Positions 24,939 to 33,315 are shown, counted from the first letter of the stretch. The stretch is DNA of 38,963 bases from CAZLBV01 sp964557845 (GCA_964557845.1 CAZLBV010000299.1:1-38963); one strand, 5' to 3'. Translations and numbers: made by a program. The notes: a model not told the origin generated them from the sequence alone.

Positions 24939-25993
24939 TAAATATCTTTTAAATAGGAAAGGGCGGCTATATAGACTTCCTCCGGAGTGATTGTCTGAAG
25001 GCATCTGTAATCTTTATGGATGCATTCAACCTGTTTGCAGGGGATGCAGTCGAATTCTTTGTGTATAATTTTGGCATTGGCTTTCCAGGGGGAAAAGTGG
25101 TCGGGTAGAGTGGGGCCAAAAAAAGCTACGATCGGTGTTGCAGTAGCGGCGGCTATGTGCATGGGGCCGCTATCCGGCCCTATAAATAGAGAAGAGCATT
25201 GAATTATCTCTTTTAATTCTCGAAAATTCAGTTTTCCGGAAAGGGGAAGAACCGGAACCGAAACCTTTTTTTTGATCTCTGCCTGACGTTCTGTATCCTC
25301 ATGCGAACCGATTAAGATAAAGCATATCTGGGGATTCTGGGCGAAAAGATCGATCAAATGAATGAGATTATCTTGACCCCAATCCCTGAATCTGTTTCCG
25401 GCACCGATATGGAGAACGATAACTTTATTTTTTGGTTGATTGAAAGAGGATAAAAGTTTTGCCACCCGCTCTTTTTCGGATGGATCTGCCTGAGGAAGAG
25501 ATAAAAGAGGTATTTCCGGAACCTGGATTCCCAAAGCTTTCACCAGATTGATATGATTTTCGACACTGTGGATTTTTGTGTTCCCATAGCTCCGGGGTAC
25601 GCTTATATCATAGATGAAACTTTTATATTTGACCTTATAACCGATCTTGATCTTTGATCTGGTAAAAAGACAGATCCAGAAAGCCTTGGGCCCGCCATGA
25701 AGGTCGAGAACAGCGTCAAAAGTGTGCTTCCTCATTTCTCTTAAAAAGGAAATAAAATCTTTGGTTCTTAATCCTTCTGGGATCACTATCAGATCGTTGA
25801 TACAGGGATGGCCTTCAAGCAGTGTCCGGTAGGGAGCTTCAATAAGGTAAGAGATCTTTGCATCAGGTATTGAAGTTTTTACCGCAGTCAGGGCTGGCGT
25901 GGTCATGACGATATCGCCGATACGCCTCAGCCTGATAAAAAGAATTCTGTTCAGAGATTTCCGGTCAATCTTTGGTAGCTCTTTCCGGTTCAA
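24938..25993 (-). CDS. Glycosyltransferase family 9 (ADP-heptose:LPS heptosyltransferase type)
   Basis: A GT-B enzyme of 351 residues. The N-terminal IRLRRIGDIVMTTPAL is the GT9 signature, HIGAGNRFRDWG marks the middle, and FIGPDSGPMHIAAATATPIVAFFGPTLPDHFSPW is the ADP-heptose-binding C-terminal motif. Four cysteines in the C-terminal region (CIPCKQVECIHKDYRC) are common in this family. It probably adds heptose to the LPS inner core, fitting the nearby heptose kinase. I start it at TTG 25993, which has GAGG 6 nt upstream and overlaps the Trm112-like gene by 29 nt. The longer frame to 26047 would overlap it far more. The stop codon is part of repeat hairpin D. Confidence 0.88.
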   Translation of the reverse strand: MNRKELPKIDRKSLNRILFIRLRRIGDIVMTTPALTAVKTSIPDAKISYLIEAPYRTLLEGHPCINDLIVIPEGLRTKDFISFLREMRKHTFDAVLDLHGGPKAFWICLFTRSKIKIGYKVKYKSFIYDISVPRSYGNTKIHSVENHINLVKALGIQVPEIPLLSLPQADPSEKERVAKLLSSFNQPKNKVIVLHIGAGNRFRDWGQDNLIHLIDLFAQNPQICFILIGSHEDTERQAEIKKKVSVPVLPLSGKLNFRELKEIIQCSSLFIGPDSGPMHIAAATATPIVAFFGPTLPDHFSPWKANAKIIHKEFDCIPCKQVECIHKDYRCLQTITPEEVYIAALSYLKDI

Positions 25994-26153
25994 TCGTTGC
26001 CTCTTCGATGAGCATGACTGGGATGTCTTCTTTAATAGGATAAACACGATGACACTGAATACATTTTAGACCTTTCTCATCCGCGGTTAATTTGACCTCG
26101 GTTTTACAAACCGGACAGGCAAGAATTTCAAGTAATTTTGGATTAATGGACAT
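25965..26153 (-). CDS. Trm112-family zinc-ribbon protein
   Basis: A 62-residue protein with the typical start MSINPKLLEILACPVC and a second CxxC (CIQCHRVYP), together binding zinc, followed by IKEDIPVMLIEEA. In bacteria this YcaR/Trm112-like family is often encoded beside LPS genes such as lpxK and heptosyltransferases, as here; its role there is not established. ATG 26153 has GGAG about 9 nt upstream. An in-frame ATG at 26201 would add a hydrophobic run lacking family similarity, so I reject it. The divergent promoter region towards the WaaP-like kinase lies upstream. Confidence 0.88.
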   Translation of the reverse strand: MSINPKLLEILACPVCKTEVKLTADEKGLKCIQCHRVYPIKEDIPVMLIEEATIEPERATKD

Positions 26154-26229
26154 GATCTTCTCCAGAATCACTATAATATAATAAATGGAGTAAAAAATCA
26201 TCCTGCAAAATTTAATGATTATCCCAAAC

Positions 26230-26258
26230 TTGGATTATTTGATTTTCGCGATTATAAT
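26230..26258 (+). promoter_or_regulatory. Promoter of the WaaP-like kinase, leaderless
   Basis: TTGGAT (26230-26235), 17-nt spacer, perfect TATAAT (26253-26258). Expected +1 near 26265, five nt before ATG 26270. The short interval contains no Shine-Dalgarno sequence. Confidence 0.65.
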
Positions 26259-26269
26259 AGAAACCGCTC

Positions 26270-27097
26270 ATGGCCAGAAAAATACAGTTTAGATACTTGA
26301 ATTTCCCTCCCTTTAAAGGCAAGATCCATGTGGATTACGATAATCCTTCCTTAATAAGCCAATTGGTCCTTTGGGCAAAGGGTGAAAACTCTTCTGATTT
26401 TGAGGTCATCCATTCTGGAAGGAATGTTATAGGCAAAATATCCCTTTCTGCAGAAAAGGATATTAAAACCGATCTGATCATCAAGAAATTTCGTCTTAAG
26501 GGAGTAAATAGAGTGAAGAGTGTTTTTTTACCTTCAAAGGCGCGTAGAGCCTGGGAGGGTGCCCTGGCTTTGTGGAAACAAGAATTAAATACTCCCAAGC
26601 CGGTTGCTTTTCTTGAAAGGCCCGAGTTCCCAGGGATCAAAGAGGGATTTTTCATAACGGAATCATTAGAAGATTTTGAGGAGATCAGATATCTGCTGCG
26701 TAATTTAGAGGGCATCGAATTGAAAAACCTGGTTAGATCTCTGGCTGAATACGTTTCTCTATGTCATGCCCGGGGAATTCTTCATCGGGATTTTTCGGAT
26801 GGAAACATCCTGACCAAAAAAAATGAAAACGGAGATCACATTTTTTATCTTATTGACACTAATCGGATCCGTGCCAAGGCCGGCCTGAGCAGGTTGAAGC
26901 GGATAAAGAGTCTTATCCGGCTGGGAATACCGGAAGGGCTTCAGTTGTTCTTTCTTGAAGTTTATTCAGGTAAAAAACCCGTTGCCAGGATCTGGTGGCT
27001 CTGGTATAGATGGAATAAAAGAAAGTTTGAGATGTATTTACGGCTGAAAAAACTATTGCGGGTGAAAAAACTGGCAGAAGCTCTCAGGATCCAATAA
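26270..27097 (+). CDS. Lipopolysaccharide kinase-like protein (Kdo/WaaP family)
   Basis: A 275-residue protein-kinase-fold enzyme. The N-lobe lysine is probably in LIIKKF (Lys72/73). The catalytic loop ILHRDFSDGNIL gives His172, Arg173, Asp174 and Asn179. The metal-binding Asp-Thr-Asn lies near residue 195 (LIDTNRIR), replacing the usual DFG. This is the pattern of WaaP and KdkA, which phosphorylate heptose or Kdo of the LPS inner core at the cytoplasmic face. It starts at ATG 26270 after a strong promoter and is one nucleotide from the glycoside-hydrolase-like gene. No transmembrane helix is seen. The sugar substrate is inferred from the LPS context. Confidence 0.85.
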   Translation: MARKIQFRYLNFPPFKGKIHVDYDNPSLISQLVLWAKGENSSDFEVIHSGRNVIGKISLSAEKDIKTDLIIKKFRLKGVNRVKSVFLPSKARRAWEGALALWKQELNTPKPVAFLERPEFPGIKEGFFITESLEDFEEIRYLLRNLEGIELKNLVRSLAEYVSLCHARGILHRDFSDGNILTKKNENGDHIFYLIDTNRIRAKAGLSRLKRIKSLIRLGIPEGLQLFFLEVYSGKKPVARIWWLWYRWNKRKFEMYLRLKKLLRVKKLAEALRIQ

Positions 27098-27098
27098 T

Positions 27099-28370
27099 AT
27101 GAGCGGGTTGTTTAAATGGAATCCTTATGCGGATCAACCTCATAATATTGCTCCCAAAAAAGAAAGATTGTGGAATCATTTCAGGTATTCAGGTAGTTAT
27201 ATCAGCTTGATCTGGTTTAATTTATCTAAAGCCATCCCGGTCTTGACCCGGTACCGGCATATCCGGAAGACTCTTTACAGAAAGCCGGTTCATATTGAAG
27301 ATCCTTTTGGTGTCTCAGTGTCTCCCGGGAAGAATAATCTCGAAAAGATCATTTCCGGTTTAGAAGATTTAAACATTAGGAAAACACTGATAAGGATTCC
27401 TTCCTGGGAGAAGAACAGGCTGTCTATGTATAGAGAATTCATTAAGGATATCCATCATGGGAAAAGAGAGGTCATGATTGCCCTGCTTCAGAACAGGGAA
27501 GATGTAAAAAATCCAAAGAGCTGGAAAAAATTTCTGGAACAGGTTTTTGATGGATTCCGGGATATGTGCCAAATTTTCGAGATAGGACATGCTTGGAACA
27601 GGACCAAATGGGGGGTATGGGATTACAAAGAATATCTCGAATTAGCTCGTCCAGCCTTGGAATGTGCAAAGAAATACAAGGTAAAGATAGCAGGACCGGC
27701 TGTTATTGATTTCGAATTTCATCTTTATCCTGCTGTTTTGAGGTATATTCCTTTTGATTTTATCAGTTCTCTATTATATGTCGATAGGGTAGGTGCCCCT
27801 GAAAATACTCAGTTTGGTTGGGACACCGCGAAAAAAACTGCTCTCTTAAGGGCGGTTGTAGATGAAATTTATCAAGAGAAGCACAGTCTCTGGGTCACGG
27901 AAGTGAACTGGCCTTTGGCAGGAACCGGAAAATATTCGCCAGCATCAGGGAAACCCAATGTGTCTGAATCTCTTCAGAGGGACTATCTGACACGATATTA
28001 TATTCTTGTGCTTGCTGGTGGTCTGATCGATCGAGTCTACTGGTGGCAGTTGGCTGCACCCGGATATGGCCTGATCGACAATAGAGATAAGAGTTGGCGG
28101 CAGAGGCCTGCTTTTAGTGCCCTACGTTTTCTTGTGTCACAATTAAGAAACAGTGATTGTTTAGGACGTATCCAAAATAAACGAGCAGAGATTTTTTCTT
28201 TCCGCAGGAATAATGAAGATTTTGTTATTTGTTGGACGGATCAGAGTCCTCATGAGCATAAATTTACCCAAGAAATCAAAAAGATCAAAAATGTAACGGG
28301 AGAGGAAATAAATCAATCAGGAGATACTATCCAGATCGACGGAAGTCCCAAATATGTTTATTTCACATAA
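27099..28370 (+). CDS. TIM-barrel glycoside-hydrolase-like protein, function unknown
   Basis: A 423-residue protein that resembles clan GH-A hydrolases in outline. Repeated beta-alpha units run from about residue 65 to 350. IFEIGHAWNR holds Glu161 after strand 4 and LWVTEVNWP holds Glu268 late in the barrel, the expected acid/base and nucleophile places. A small beta domain seems to follow (about 365-423). There is no signal peptide, so it should act in the cytoplasm or be bound to the inner face of the membrane. It is tightly linked to the WaaP-like kinase (1 nt gap), with a methyltransferase following. I cannot name the family. A glycan-processing or lectin-like role in LPS building is inference. 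Confidence 0.65.
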   Translation: MSGLFKWNPYADQPHNIAPKKERLWNHFRYSGSYISLIWFNLSKAIPVLTRYRHIRKTLYRKPVHIEDPFGVSVSPGKNNLEKIISGLEDLNIRKTLIRIPSWEKNRLSMYREFIKDIHHGKREVMIALLQNREDVKNPKSWKKFLEQVFDGFRDMCQIFEIGHAWNRTKWGVWDYKEYLELARPALECAKKYKVKIAGPAVIDFEFHLYPAVLRYIPFDFISSLLYVDRVGAPENTQFGWDTAKKTALLRAVVDEIYQEKHSLWVTEVNWPLAGTGKYSPASGKPNVSESLQRDYLTRYYILVLAGGLIDRVYWWQLAAPGYGLIDNRDKSWRQRPAFSALRFLVSQLRNSDCLGRIQNKRAEIFSFRRNNEDFVICWTDQSPHEHKFTQEIKKIKNVTGEEINQSGDTIQIDGSPKYVYFT

Positions 28371-28413
28371 AAGACCTAGTTAAAAGATCAAATTTGCGAA
28401 AGAGGCATAAGCT

Positions 28414-29106
28414 ATGAATCATAAAGACAGCAGCCGGGCTCCACAGGGCAAGACTCCCGGGACTTTTTCTTCCCATGGAGTAAGGGATTATGAACAAAAA
28501 CGCTACCGTGGTCTTGATCAGAGGGTTGTAAACTCTAGAGAACAGAGGATTATTCGCAGGATACTGAAGAAAGTAATAAAGGGGAAAGTCAACGGCTTGA
28601 AGGTCCTGGATGTTCCCTGCGGTTATGGACGGTTCACTCAGGCGCTTCTAACAGGACAAAATTGTTTGATCGACAGTGATCTGTCTTTTTATATGGTAAA
28701 AAGAGCGGTTGAGCGGGGTAAGGATTTTCAGGAATTTGTTTTGGGAGCAGTTGCAGATACAAAAAAAGGGCTTCCCTTTAAAGAAAATGCGTTTGACCTT
28801 TTGCTTTCTATGAGGTTTTTTCACCATGTTCACGAAGGGAAGGATAGAGAAGCGATTCTGCATGAATTTTGCAGGGTTTCTAAAGAATGGGTGATCCTAT
28901 CCTATTACCGGGCCAATCTTATCCACCAGCTGCAGCGGAAAATGAGACATAAGGTTAAGCGAAAACAAACCCATATCAGTATAATTTCTTCACAGAGATT
29001 CAAACAAGAAGTCATCGCTGCCGGATTTGAGATTATAAAGACCTATCCTGTGATCAAGGGGATTCATTCCCAGTGGGTTGCTTTTTTACGCAAAGTCAAA
29101 ACCTGA
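28414..29106 (+). CDS. Class I SAM-dependent methyltransferase
   Basis: A 230-residue protein with the SAM motif VLDVPCGYGRF near residues 67-77. The acidic end of strand 2 is IDSDLS, and FDLLLSMRFFHHVHE is motif IV/post-IV of the Methyltransf_11-like group. The N-terminal 45 residues are polar, and the C-terminus is basic (RKMRHKVKRKQT). The acceptor is unknown. As third gene after the LPS-kinase-like and glycosidase-like genes, it may methylate a core sugar or a lipid. Its last codons overlap the convergent outer-membrane protein gene by 11 nt. Confidence 0.82.
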   Translation: MNHKDSSRAPQGKTPGTFSSHGVRDYEQKRYRGLDQRVVNSREQRIIRRILKKVIKGKVNGLKVLDVPCGYGRFTQALLTGQNCLIDSDLSFYMVKRAVERGKDFQEFVLGAVADTKKGLPFKENAFDLLLSMRFFHHVHEGKDREAILHEFCRVSKEWVILSYYRANLIHQLQRKMRHKVKRKQTHISIISSQRFKQEVIAAGFEIIKTYPVIKGIHSQWVAFLRKVKT

Positions 29107-30334
29107 ATTTGATCCCAGCCCGAAGGGATAAACCGGAAAAGTCTACCGTGGCCAGACGCACATTGGTGACTCCGCTTTCAGAGGGTTTTTTATTCCGGAT
29201 AAATATTACCGGATAGGATTTATCTCCGGTAATTCGAATATCATAGCTATACAGTGACCCTTCCTCGGAAAATTCATACCCGGTGGATTCTTTATAATCA
29301 TTTTTTCCTCTGAATCCATCTATCTTGGCATATCTGCCTGTGGCTTCGATAAAAAGGCTGAGATTATTGTTTAATCTTTGGATAAAGCCTATCCCACCAG
29401 CTATCCCCATTCCGTTTGCCTTAGATTCCCCTAACCATTCCTGAAAATAATCTCCAGAGCGGTATCTGTAAAGATAGGTATAACGGGCAAAATAGTATTC
29501 TCCTCCTATCTTAAAATAAACAGAAGAGATGGGATAATAGGAGAGCGATATCCTTATAGGGAGGGCCTGTGCCTTTGGATTAGCGACAAACAGGTCGGAT
29601 GTAGGCGAATTTCCCAATTCTATCCGGGTTTCCTTTTCGTTCAGCAAATAATCCGCTCCCAAACCAAGGGAAAAATGCTCATTTAAAGGGAAAAAGATCT
29701 CTAAACAAAAGGAATAGCCAAGGTGCGGCGGTTTTACTTCACCGGAATAAGGGGTCCCTAAAATAGAACTATAATAATCAACCAAACCCTGAATTGCATG
29801 GTTTATCTCTCCTCCTGAGAGATAATTTGCTCCTAAAGAAACAAATAGCTGGGGATTAAGAAAAATGTCGGTTGATCTAGATGGTTGAATGACTGTTGTT
29901 TTCTTATCTTCTTTTTTTTCACTGAGTTCTTCAATTCTTTCTTTTTCAGGTACTTGGATCTGCTGTTGCTCTTTTTCCTGGGGGACTTCTTGAGGTTGTT
30001 CTATTTCTTCCTTTTTTGAGGGATATTTTTCCACTTCGATCACCAGGCTTTCGTGAATGTAACCGGCTAGAATTTTATCCTTATCCGGCTCCAAAAGAAC
30101 ATGGTACCAGTCGCCTTCTTTTCCTGTTGATTGAATAACAGTATCCTTAGAAAGTTGATGGATAATAGTGCTACCAATATCGGGTTTAAGCCTAATGTTA
30201 CCAATGTCAGCCACAATTTTTAATTTGAATTTTATCTCCTGAAGATCGAGTGCATCAGCCGGCATGAATATGATTAAAATCATCATAACGAGAAGATAGG
30301 TGGGGATTGACCGTTTGTTTTTATGTAAAGGCAT
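29096..30334 (-). CDS. SH3-domain outer-membrane beta-barrel protein
   Basis: A 412-residue exported protein in three parts. A signal peptide (about 8-28, ending MPADA) is followed by a bacterial SH3-like domain (about 38-100: ADIGNIRLKPDIGSTIIHQL...GDWYHVLL). Next comes a Glu/Gln/Lys-rich linker (about 104-152). The third part is a barrel domain (about 165-412) with alternating aromatic strands such as YFKIGGEYYFARYTYLYRYR, ending in KFRF, a C-terminal Phe typical of BAM substrates. The SH3 part may contact peptidoglycan or a partner in the periplasm while the barrel sits in the outer membrane. No named family is recognised. It is convergent with the methyltransferase gene and divergent from the DUF1573 gene. 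Confidence 0.75.
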   Translation of the reverse strand: MPLHKNKRSIPTYLLVMMILIIFMPADALDLQEIKFKLKIVADIGNIRLKPDIGSTIIHQLSKDTVIQSTGKEGDWYHVLLEPDKDKILAGYIHESLVIEVEKYPSKKEEIEQPQEVPQEKEQQQIQVPEKERIEELSEKKEDKKTTVIQPSRSTDIFLNPQLFVSLGANYLSGGEINHAIQGLVDYYSSILGTPYSGEVKPPHLGYSFCLEIFFPLNEHFSLGLGADYLLNEKETRIELGNSPTSDLFVANPKAQALPIRISLSYYPISSVYFKIGGEYYFARYTYLYRYRSGDYFQEWLGESKANGMGIAGGIGFIQRLNNNLSLFIEATGRYAKIDGFRGKNDYKESTGYEFSEEGSLYSYDIRITGDKSYPVIFIRNKKPSESGVTNVRLATVDFSGLSLRAGIKFRF

Positions 30335-30518
30335 GAGATTTCTTAATATATATCTGGCAATAAAATGATCATTTTTGGTTTATTATAATTTAACGATAAT
30401 GATATATTTGATATTTCCATCGGCATTTTTTTATAAATAATTCAAGTTAATAGAATTATAGAGGAGTGAGCCGGCAGGTGTCAAGAAATGTGGACCATTT
30501 ATACCTGAACTGAAAGAG

Positions 30519-30548
30519 TTGATTACTCGATGGGAAAAATGCTACTAT
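30519..30548 (+). promoter_or_regulatory. Extended -10 promoter of the DUF1573 gene
   Basis: TTGATT (30519-30524), 18-nt spacer ending TGC, TACTAT (30543-30548). Unlike the leaderless promoters in this window, it is followed by AGGAG (30558-30562), 6 nt before ATG 30569, so this mRNA has a normal short leader. Confidence 0.55.
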
Positions 30549-30568
30549 AAAAAAATCAGGAGAATTTA

Positions 30569-31351
30569 ATGAAGAGAGAAGGACCAAAATGGTTTAGATT
30601 GTTTTCTATTGTATTTGTAATATCTCTGTTCATAACTGGAAGTTTTGCCCTTCTTCAAAATACACCCCGCATTGAATTTGAATCGGCCGAAAGAGATTTC
30701 GGGTCCGTTAAACAGGGTGAAATCTTAAATCATATATTTAAATTCAAAAATACAGGAGAGGTACCCCTTTTGATTAAAAGGGTAAGAACAACATGCGGTT
30801 GTACTGCTGCTTTAATATCAGACAGGACGATCGCTCCCGGACAAAAAGGTGAAGTTAAAGTCGCTTTCAATACCACCGGATATGCAGGTGAGATTCGAAA
30901 GTATATCTATGTAGAAACTAATGATCCCAAAGAACCGAACAAACAGTTGTCTGTAGTCGCAGAAATAGATGTCCCTCCCCATGCAGAAATTAATCTGGAT
31001 AGATTTACTATTGATCTGGGATTGATATTGGAGAATGAAAAGATCCAGACCAGGGTCAATATAAAAAACAAGGGAGAACTGGAGCTCAGGGTGATTCCGT
31101 CTCACAAGAACGCCCTTTTTTATGTGGATGGGGAAAGGGTTAAGTCACCGATAAAGATCGCCGCAGGAAATAACACTGATCTTAAGATCGAGTTAAATCC
31201 TAAGAGACAGGGAGGCCTTCTCCGGGAATATATTATGTTTAAATCGAACGATCCGATTAAATCGAGCCTTTCTCTTTATGTGAGCGGTTATGTAGTCACA
31301 AAAGAACAGCTAAGAGAACTTTTTAATAAGTATAGAGATATTATTGATTAA
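30569..31351 (+). CDS. DUF1573-domain exported protein
   Basis: A 260-residue protein with an N-terminal membrane or signal segment (about 10-28). Two Ig-like/ASPM-like beta-sandwich repeats follow. The first (about 35-130) contains the DUF1573 signature VRTTCGCTAALI and APGQKGEVKVAFNTTGYAGE. The second (about 135-235) ends in FKSNDPIKSSLSLYVSGYV. The family is widespread in Bacteroidota, Acidobacteriota and relatives and is usually exported; its function is not known. A good promoter and ribosome site precede ATG 30569. A perfect 7-bp hairpin lies between it and yggT. Confidence 0.85.
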   Translation: MKREGPKWFRLFSIVFVISLFITGSFALLQNTPRIEFESAERDFGSVKQGEILNHIFKFKNTGEVPLLIKRVRTTCGCTAALISDRTIAPGQKGEVKVAFNTTGYAGEIRKYIYVETNDPKEPNKQLSVVAEIDVPPHAEINLDRFTIDLGLILENEKIQTRVNIKNKGELELRVIPSHKNALFYVDGERVKSPIKIAAGNNTDLKIELNPKRQGGLLREYIMFKSNDPIKSSLSLYVSGYVVTKEQLRELFNKYRDIID

Positions 31352-31356
31352 TTCTG

Positions 31357-31376
31357 GTTTATCCGGCCAGATAAAC
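31357..31376 (+). other. Perfect 7-bp hairpin between DUF1573 gene and yggT
   Basis: GTTTATC (31357-31363) and GATAAAC (31370-31376) with a 6-nt loop. No T tract follows, so it is not a standard terminator. It sits 20 nt before the yggT start and could reduce read-through or protect the upstream mRNA end. Confidence 0.4.
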
Positions 31377-31396
31377 GTCATTAATCGAGAGAGTAA

Positions 31397-31723
31397 TTGA
31401 TTTTATTAGCAAACTTATTATTGGCGTTGGCAAAGATCATACGAATTGCACTTATGATCTATATGTGGCTCATTATAATCCGGGCGGTTTTATCCTGGGT
31501 GCAGATCCCTTCATTATACAGTCTCTCAGTTATTTTATATCATCTAACCGAACCGGTTCTTCGGCCGGTCAGAAGATTTGTGCCGCCCCATAAGATGGGA
31601 GGGATTGACGTCAGTCCCATCATTGTTATTCTTATAATTTTGTTTATTGATTCCTTTGTTCTTAAATCTATGTCCTTGTATGCGCAGCAAATATTAAGGA
31701 GGGAAGCTCTTCCCTACTATTAA
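31397..31723 (+). CDS. YggT-family membrane protein
   Basis: A 108-residue protein with two hydrophobic regions. The conserved YggT pattern is RAVLSWVQIP...LYHLTEPVLRPVRRFVPP-xxx-GGIDVSPIIVILII. The family is linked in some bacteria to cell-division or osmotic genes, but a molecular function is not settled. The start is TTG 31397 with GAGAG about 5 nt upstream; no ATG fits. The yggT-yggU pairing (next gene after 32 nt) is conserved in many bacteria and supports both calls. Confidence 0.88.
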   Translation: MILLANLLLALAKIIRIALMIYMWLIIIRAVLSWVQIPSLYSLSVILYHLTEPVLRPVRRFVPPHKMGGIDVSPIIVILIILFIDSFVLKSMSLYAQQILRREALPYY

Positions 31724-31755
31724 CCTGGATTATTCATGTGATATGAACATTAGAT

Positions 31756-31995
31756 ATGTCACAGGAAAAAATATATCTCGAAATAAAGGTTCAGACGCGC
31801 TGTCGTGAGAATTCTGTGGAACAATCGGAGAATGGTTTGTACAAGGTCCGGGTTAAAGCACCCCCATCCAAAGGGGAGGCCAACCAAGCAGTGATCAAGG
31901 CTGTCGCCGATTATTTTAATATACCTCGATCAAAAGTGGAGATCATAAGAGGGCACAAAACCAGCCGGAAACTTGTATCGATAGAGAAACAGTAA
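31756..31995 (+). CDS. DUF167/YggU-family protein
   Basis: A 79-residue cytoplasmic protein matching the DUF167 family (YggU). The characteristic block is VRVKAPPSKGEANQAVIKAVADYF, followed by the VEIIRGHKTSRKLVSI strand-helix end. Structure is known for relatives, but no activity. The ATG at 31756 has no clear Shine-Dalgarno sequence. It lies 32 nt after yggT and 12 nt before the CNT transporter, so the genes are probably one transcript. Confidence 0.9.
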   Translation: MSQEKIYLEIKVQTRCRENSVEQSENGLYKVRVKAPPSKGEANQAVIKAVADYFNIPRSKVEIIRGHKTSRKLVSIEKQ

Positions 31996-32007
31996 GAATG
32001 GGCTGAC

Positions 32008-33315
32008 ATGGAATATTACAATTTAGTAAGTTTAGCGGGAATTTTTATCCTGACGGGTTTTGCTTGGGTTTGTTCTTCTCAAAAAAAGGTCATTAATTGG
32101 AGAGTGATTTTTTGGGGGATCGGCCTACAGCTTTTTTTTGCTTTTTTTATTTTTTTTGTTCCGATCGGTTCAAAGGTGTTCTTGTTTCTTAATGATGTTG
32201 TAGTGAAAATTTTGGAGAGCACTTCAGCCGGCACCAAGTTTGTATTTGGGCGATTGGCCTTGCCGCCTGGGACGGTAAATGAGGACGGTGAAACCTCATT
32301 GGGATACTTTCTCATTTTTCAGGGTTTGCCCACGATCATTTTTTTTGCGGCTTTGGTGGCGGCTTTGTACCATTTAAAAATTATGCCTCTTTTCATACGG
32401 GGATTTTCTTATATTTTTACCAGGTCGATGAGGATCAGCGGCGCCGAAGCCTTAAGCGCTTCCAGTAATATTTTTGTAGGAGTGGAATCAGCTCTGGTTG
32501 TTAAACCACACATTAAAGATATGACCAGGTCCGAATTGACCACCATCCTGGCCGCAGGAATGGGAACGATAGCCTCTACGGTACTGGCGCTCTATGTGTT
32601 TATATTAAGGGAGCAGCTGCCTACCATTGCCGGCCACTTGATCTCTGCAACGGTTCTATCTGCCCCGGCTGCGGTAGTCATGGCTAAGTTGATCATGCCT
32701 GAAACTGAAACGCCTAAAACTTTGGGAATTAAGGTCAAGCCTCATTATGAACGTGAGGACAATATAATACTGGCGATCATAAACGGTGCAAAAAGCGGTT
32801 TACAGCTTTTGCTGAGCATAGTTTCTTTGTTGATCGCCTTTCTTGGAATATTAGCCTTGCTGGATATGATATTTGGATGGTGTGGAGGATATCTCAATAG
32901 ATGGTTTGGATTCAATGTAAACTGGACATTCCAGGCTGTATTAGGTTATATTTTTTACCCTTTTGCCTTGATCATTGGGATTCCTGGAGTCGACGCTCTT
33001 GAGATTGCTAAGATAGTAGGAGAGAGGCTGGTGGTTACAGAACTTGTTTCTTATAAACATCTGGCCGAATTGATGGCCGAAGGGGGATTGATTCATCCTC
33101 GTTCGGCCATAATCGCTTCCTATGCCTTATGCGGTTTTGCTCATATAGCTTCACTGGCGATTTTTATCGGTGGTTTAGGCGCTCTGGCTCCGGAACGTTT
33201 AAAGGACTTTACCAGGGTAGGTTTTAAAGCTCTTCTGGCGGCTACGTTAGCCTGCCTAATGACAGGAGCTGTGGCGGGTGTTTTTTACTCTTCAGGTTCT
33301 ATTCTCCTTAGATAA
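32008..33315 (+). CDS. CNT-family nucleoside-type transporter with altered substrate site
   Basis: A 435-residue inner-membrane carrier of the concentrative nucleoside transporter family, with about 9-10 hydrophobic segments. Family motifs are recognisable: MRISGAEALSASSNIFVG, KPHIKDMTRSELTTILAAGMGTIASTVLALYV, and IASYALCGFAHIASLAIFIGGLGALAPERLKD. Two substrate-contact stretches are changed. The usual G-Q-T-E-A-P reads G-V-E-S-A, and the usual CGFANF/S-S reads CGFAHIAS. The glutamate of the second repeat (TELVSY) is kept. It probably uses an ion gradient, but the substrate may not be a standard nucleoside. A related unknown metabolite is possible. Confidence 0.85.
   Translation: MEYYNLVSLAGIFILTGFAWVCSSQKKVINWRVIFWGIGLQLFFAFFIFFVPIGSKVFLFLNDVVVKILESTSAGTKFVFGRLALPPGTVNEDGETSLGYFLIFQGLPTIIFFAALVAALYHLKIMPLFIRGFSYIFTRSMRISGAEALSASSNIFVGVESALVVKPHIKDMTRSELTTILAAGMGTIASTVLALYVFILREQLPTIAGHLISATVLSAPAAVVMAKLIMPETETPKTLGIKVKPHYEREDNIILAIINGAKSGLQLLLSIVSLLIAFLGILALLDMIFGWCGGYLNRWFGFNVNWTFQAVLGYIFYPFALIIGIPGVDALEIAKIVGERLVVTELVSYKHLAELMAEGGLIHPRSAIIASYALCGFAHIASLAIFIGGLGALAPERLKDFTRVGFKALLAATLACLMTGAVAGVFYSSGSILLR

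Noticed and set aside
25994..26047. Longer GT9 reading frame starting at 26047
   Set aside because: It would overlap the Trm112-like gene by over 80 nt with no family similarity in the added residues; TTG 25993 has a good GAGG ribosome site.
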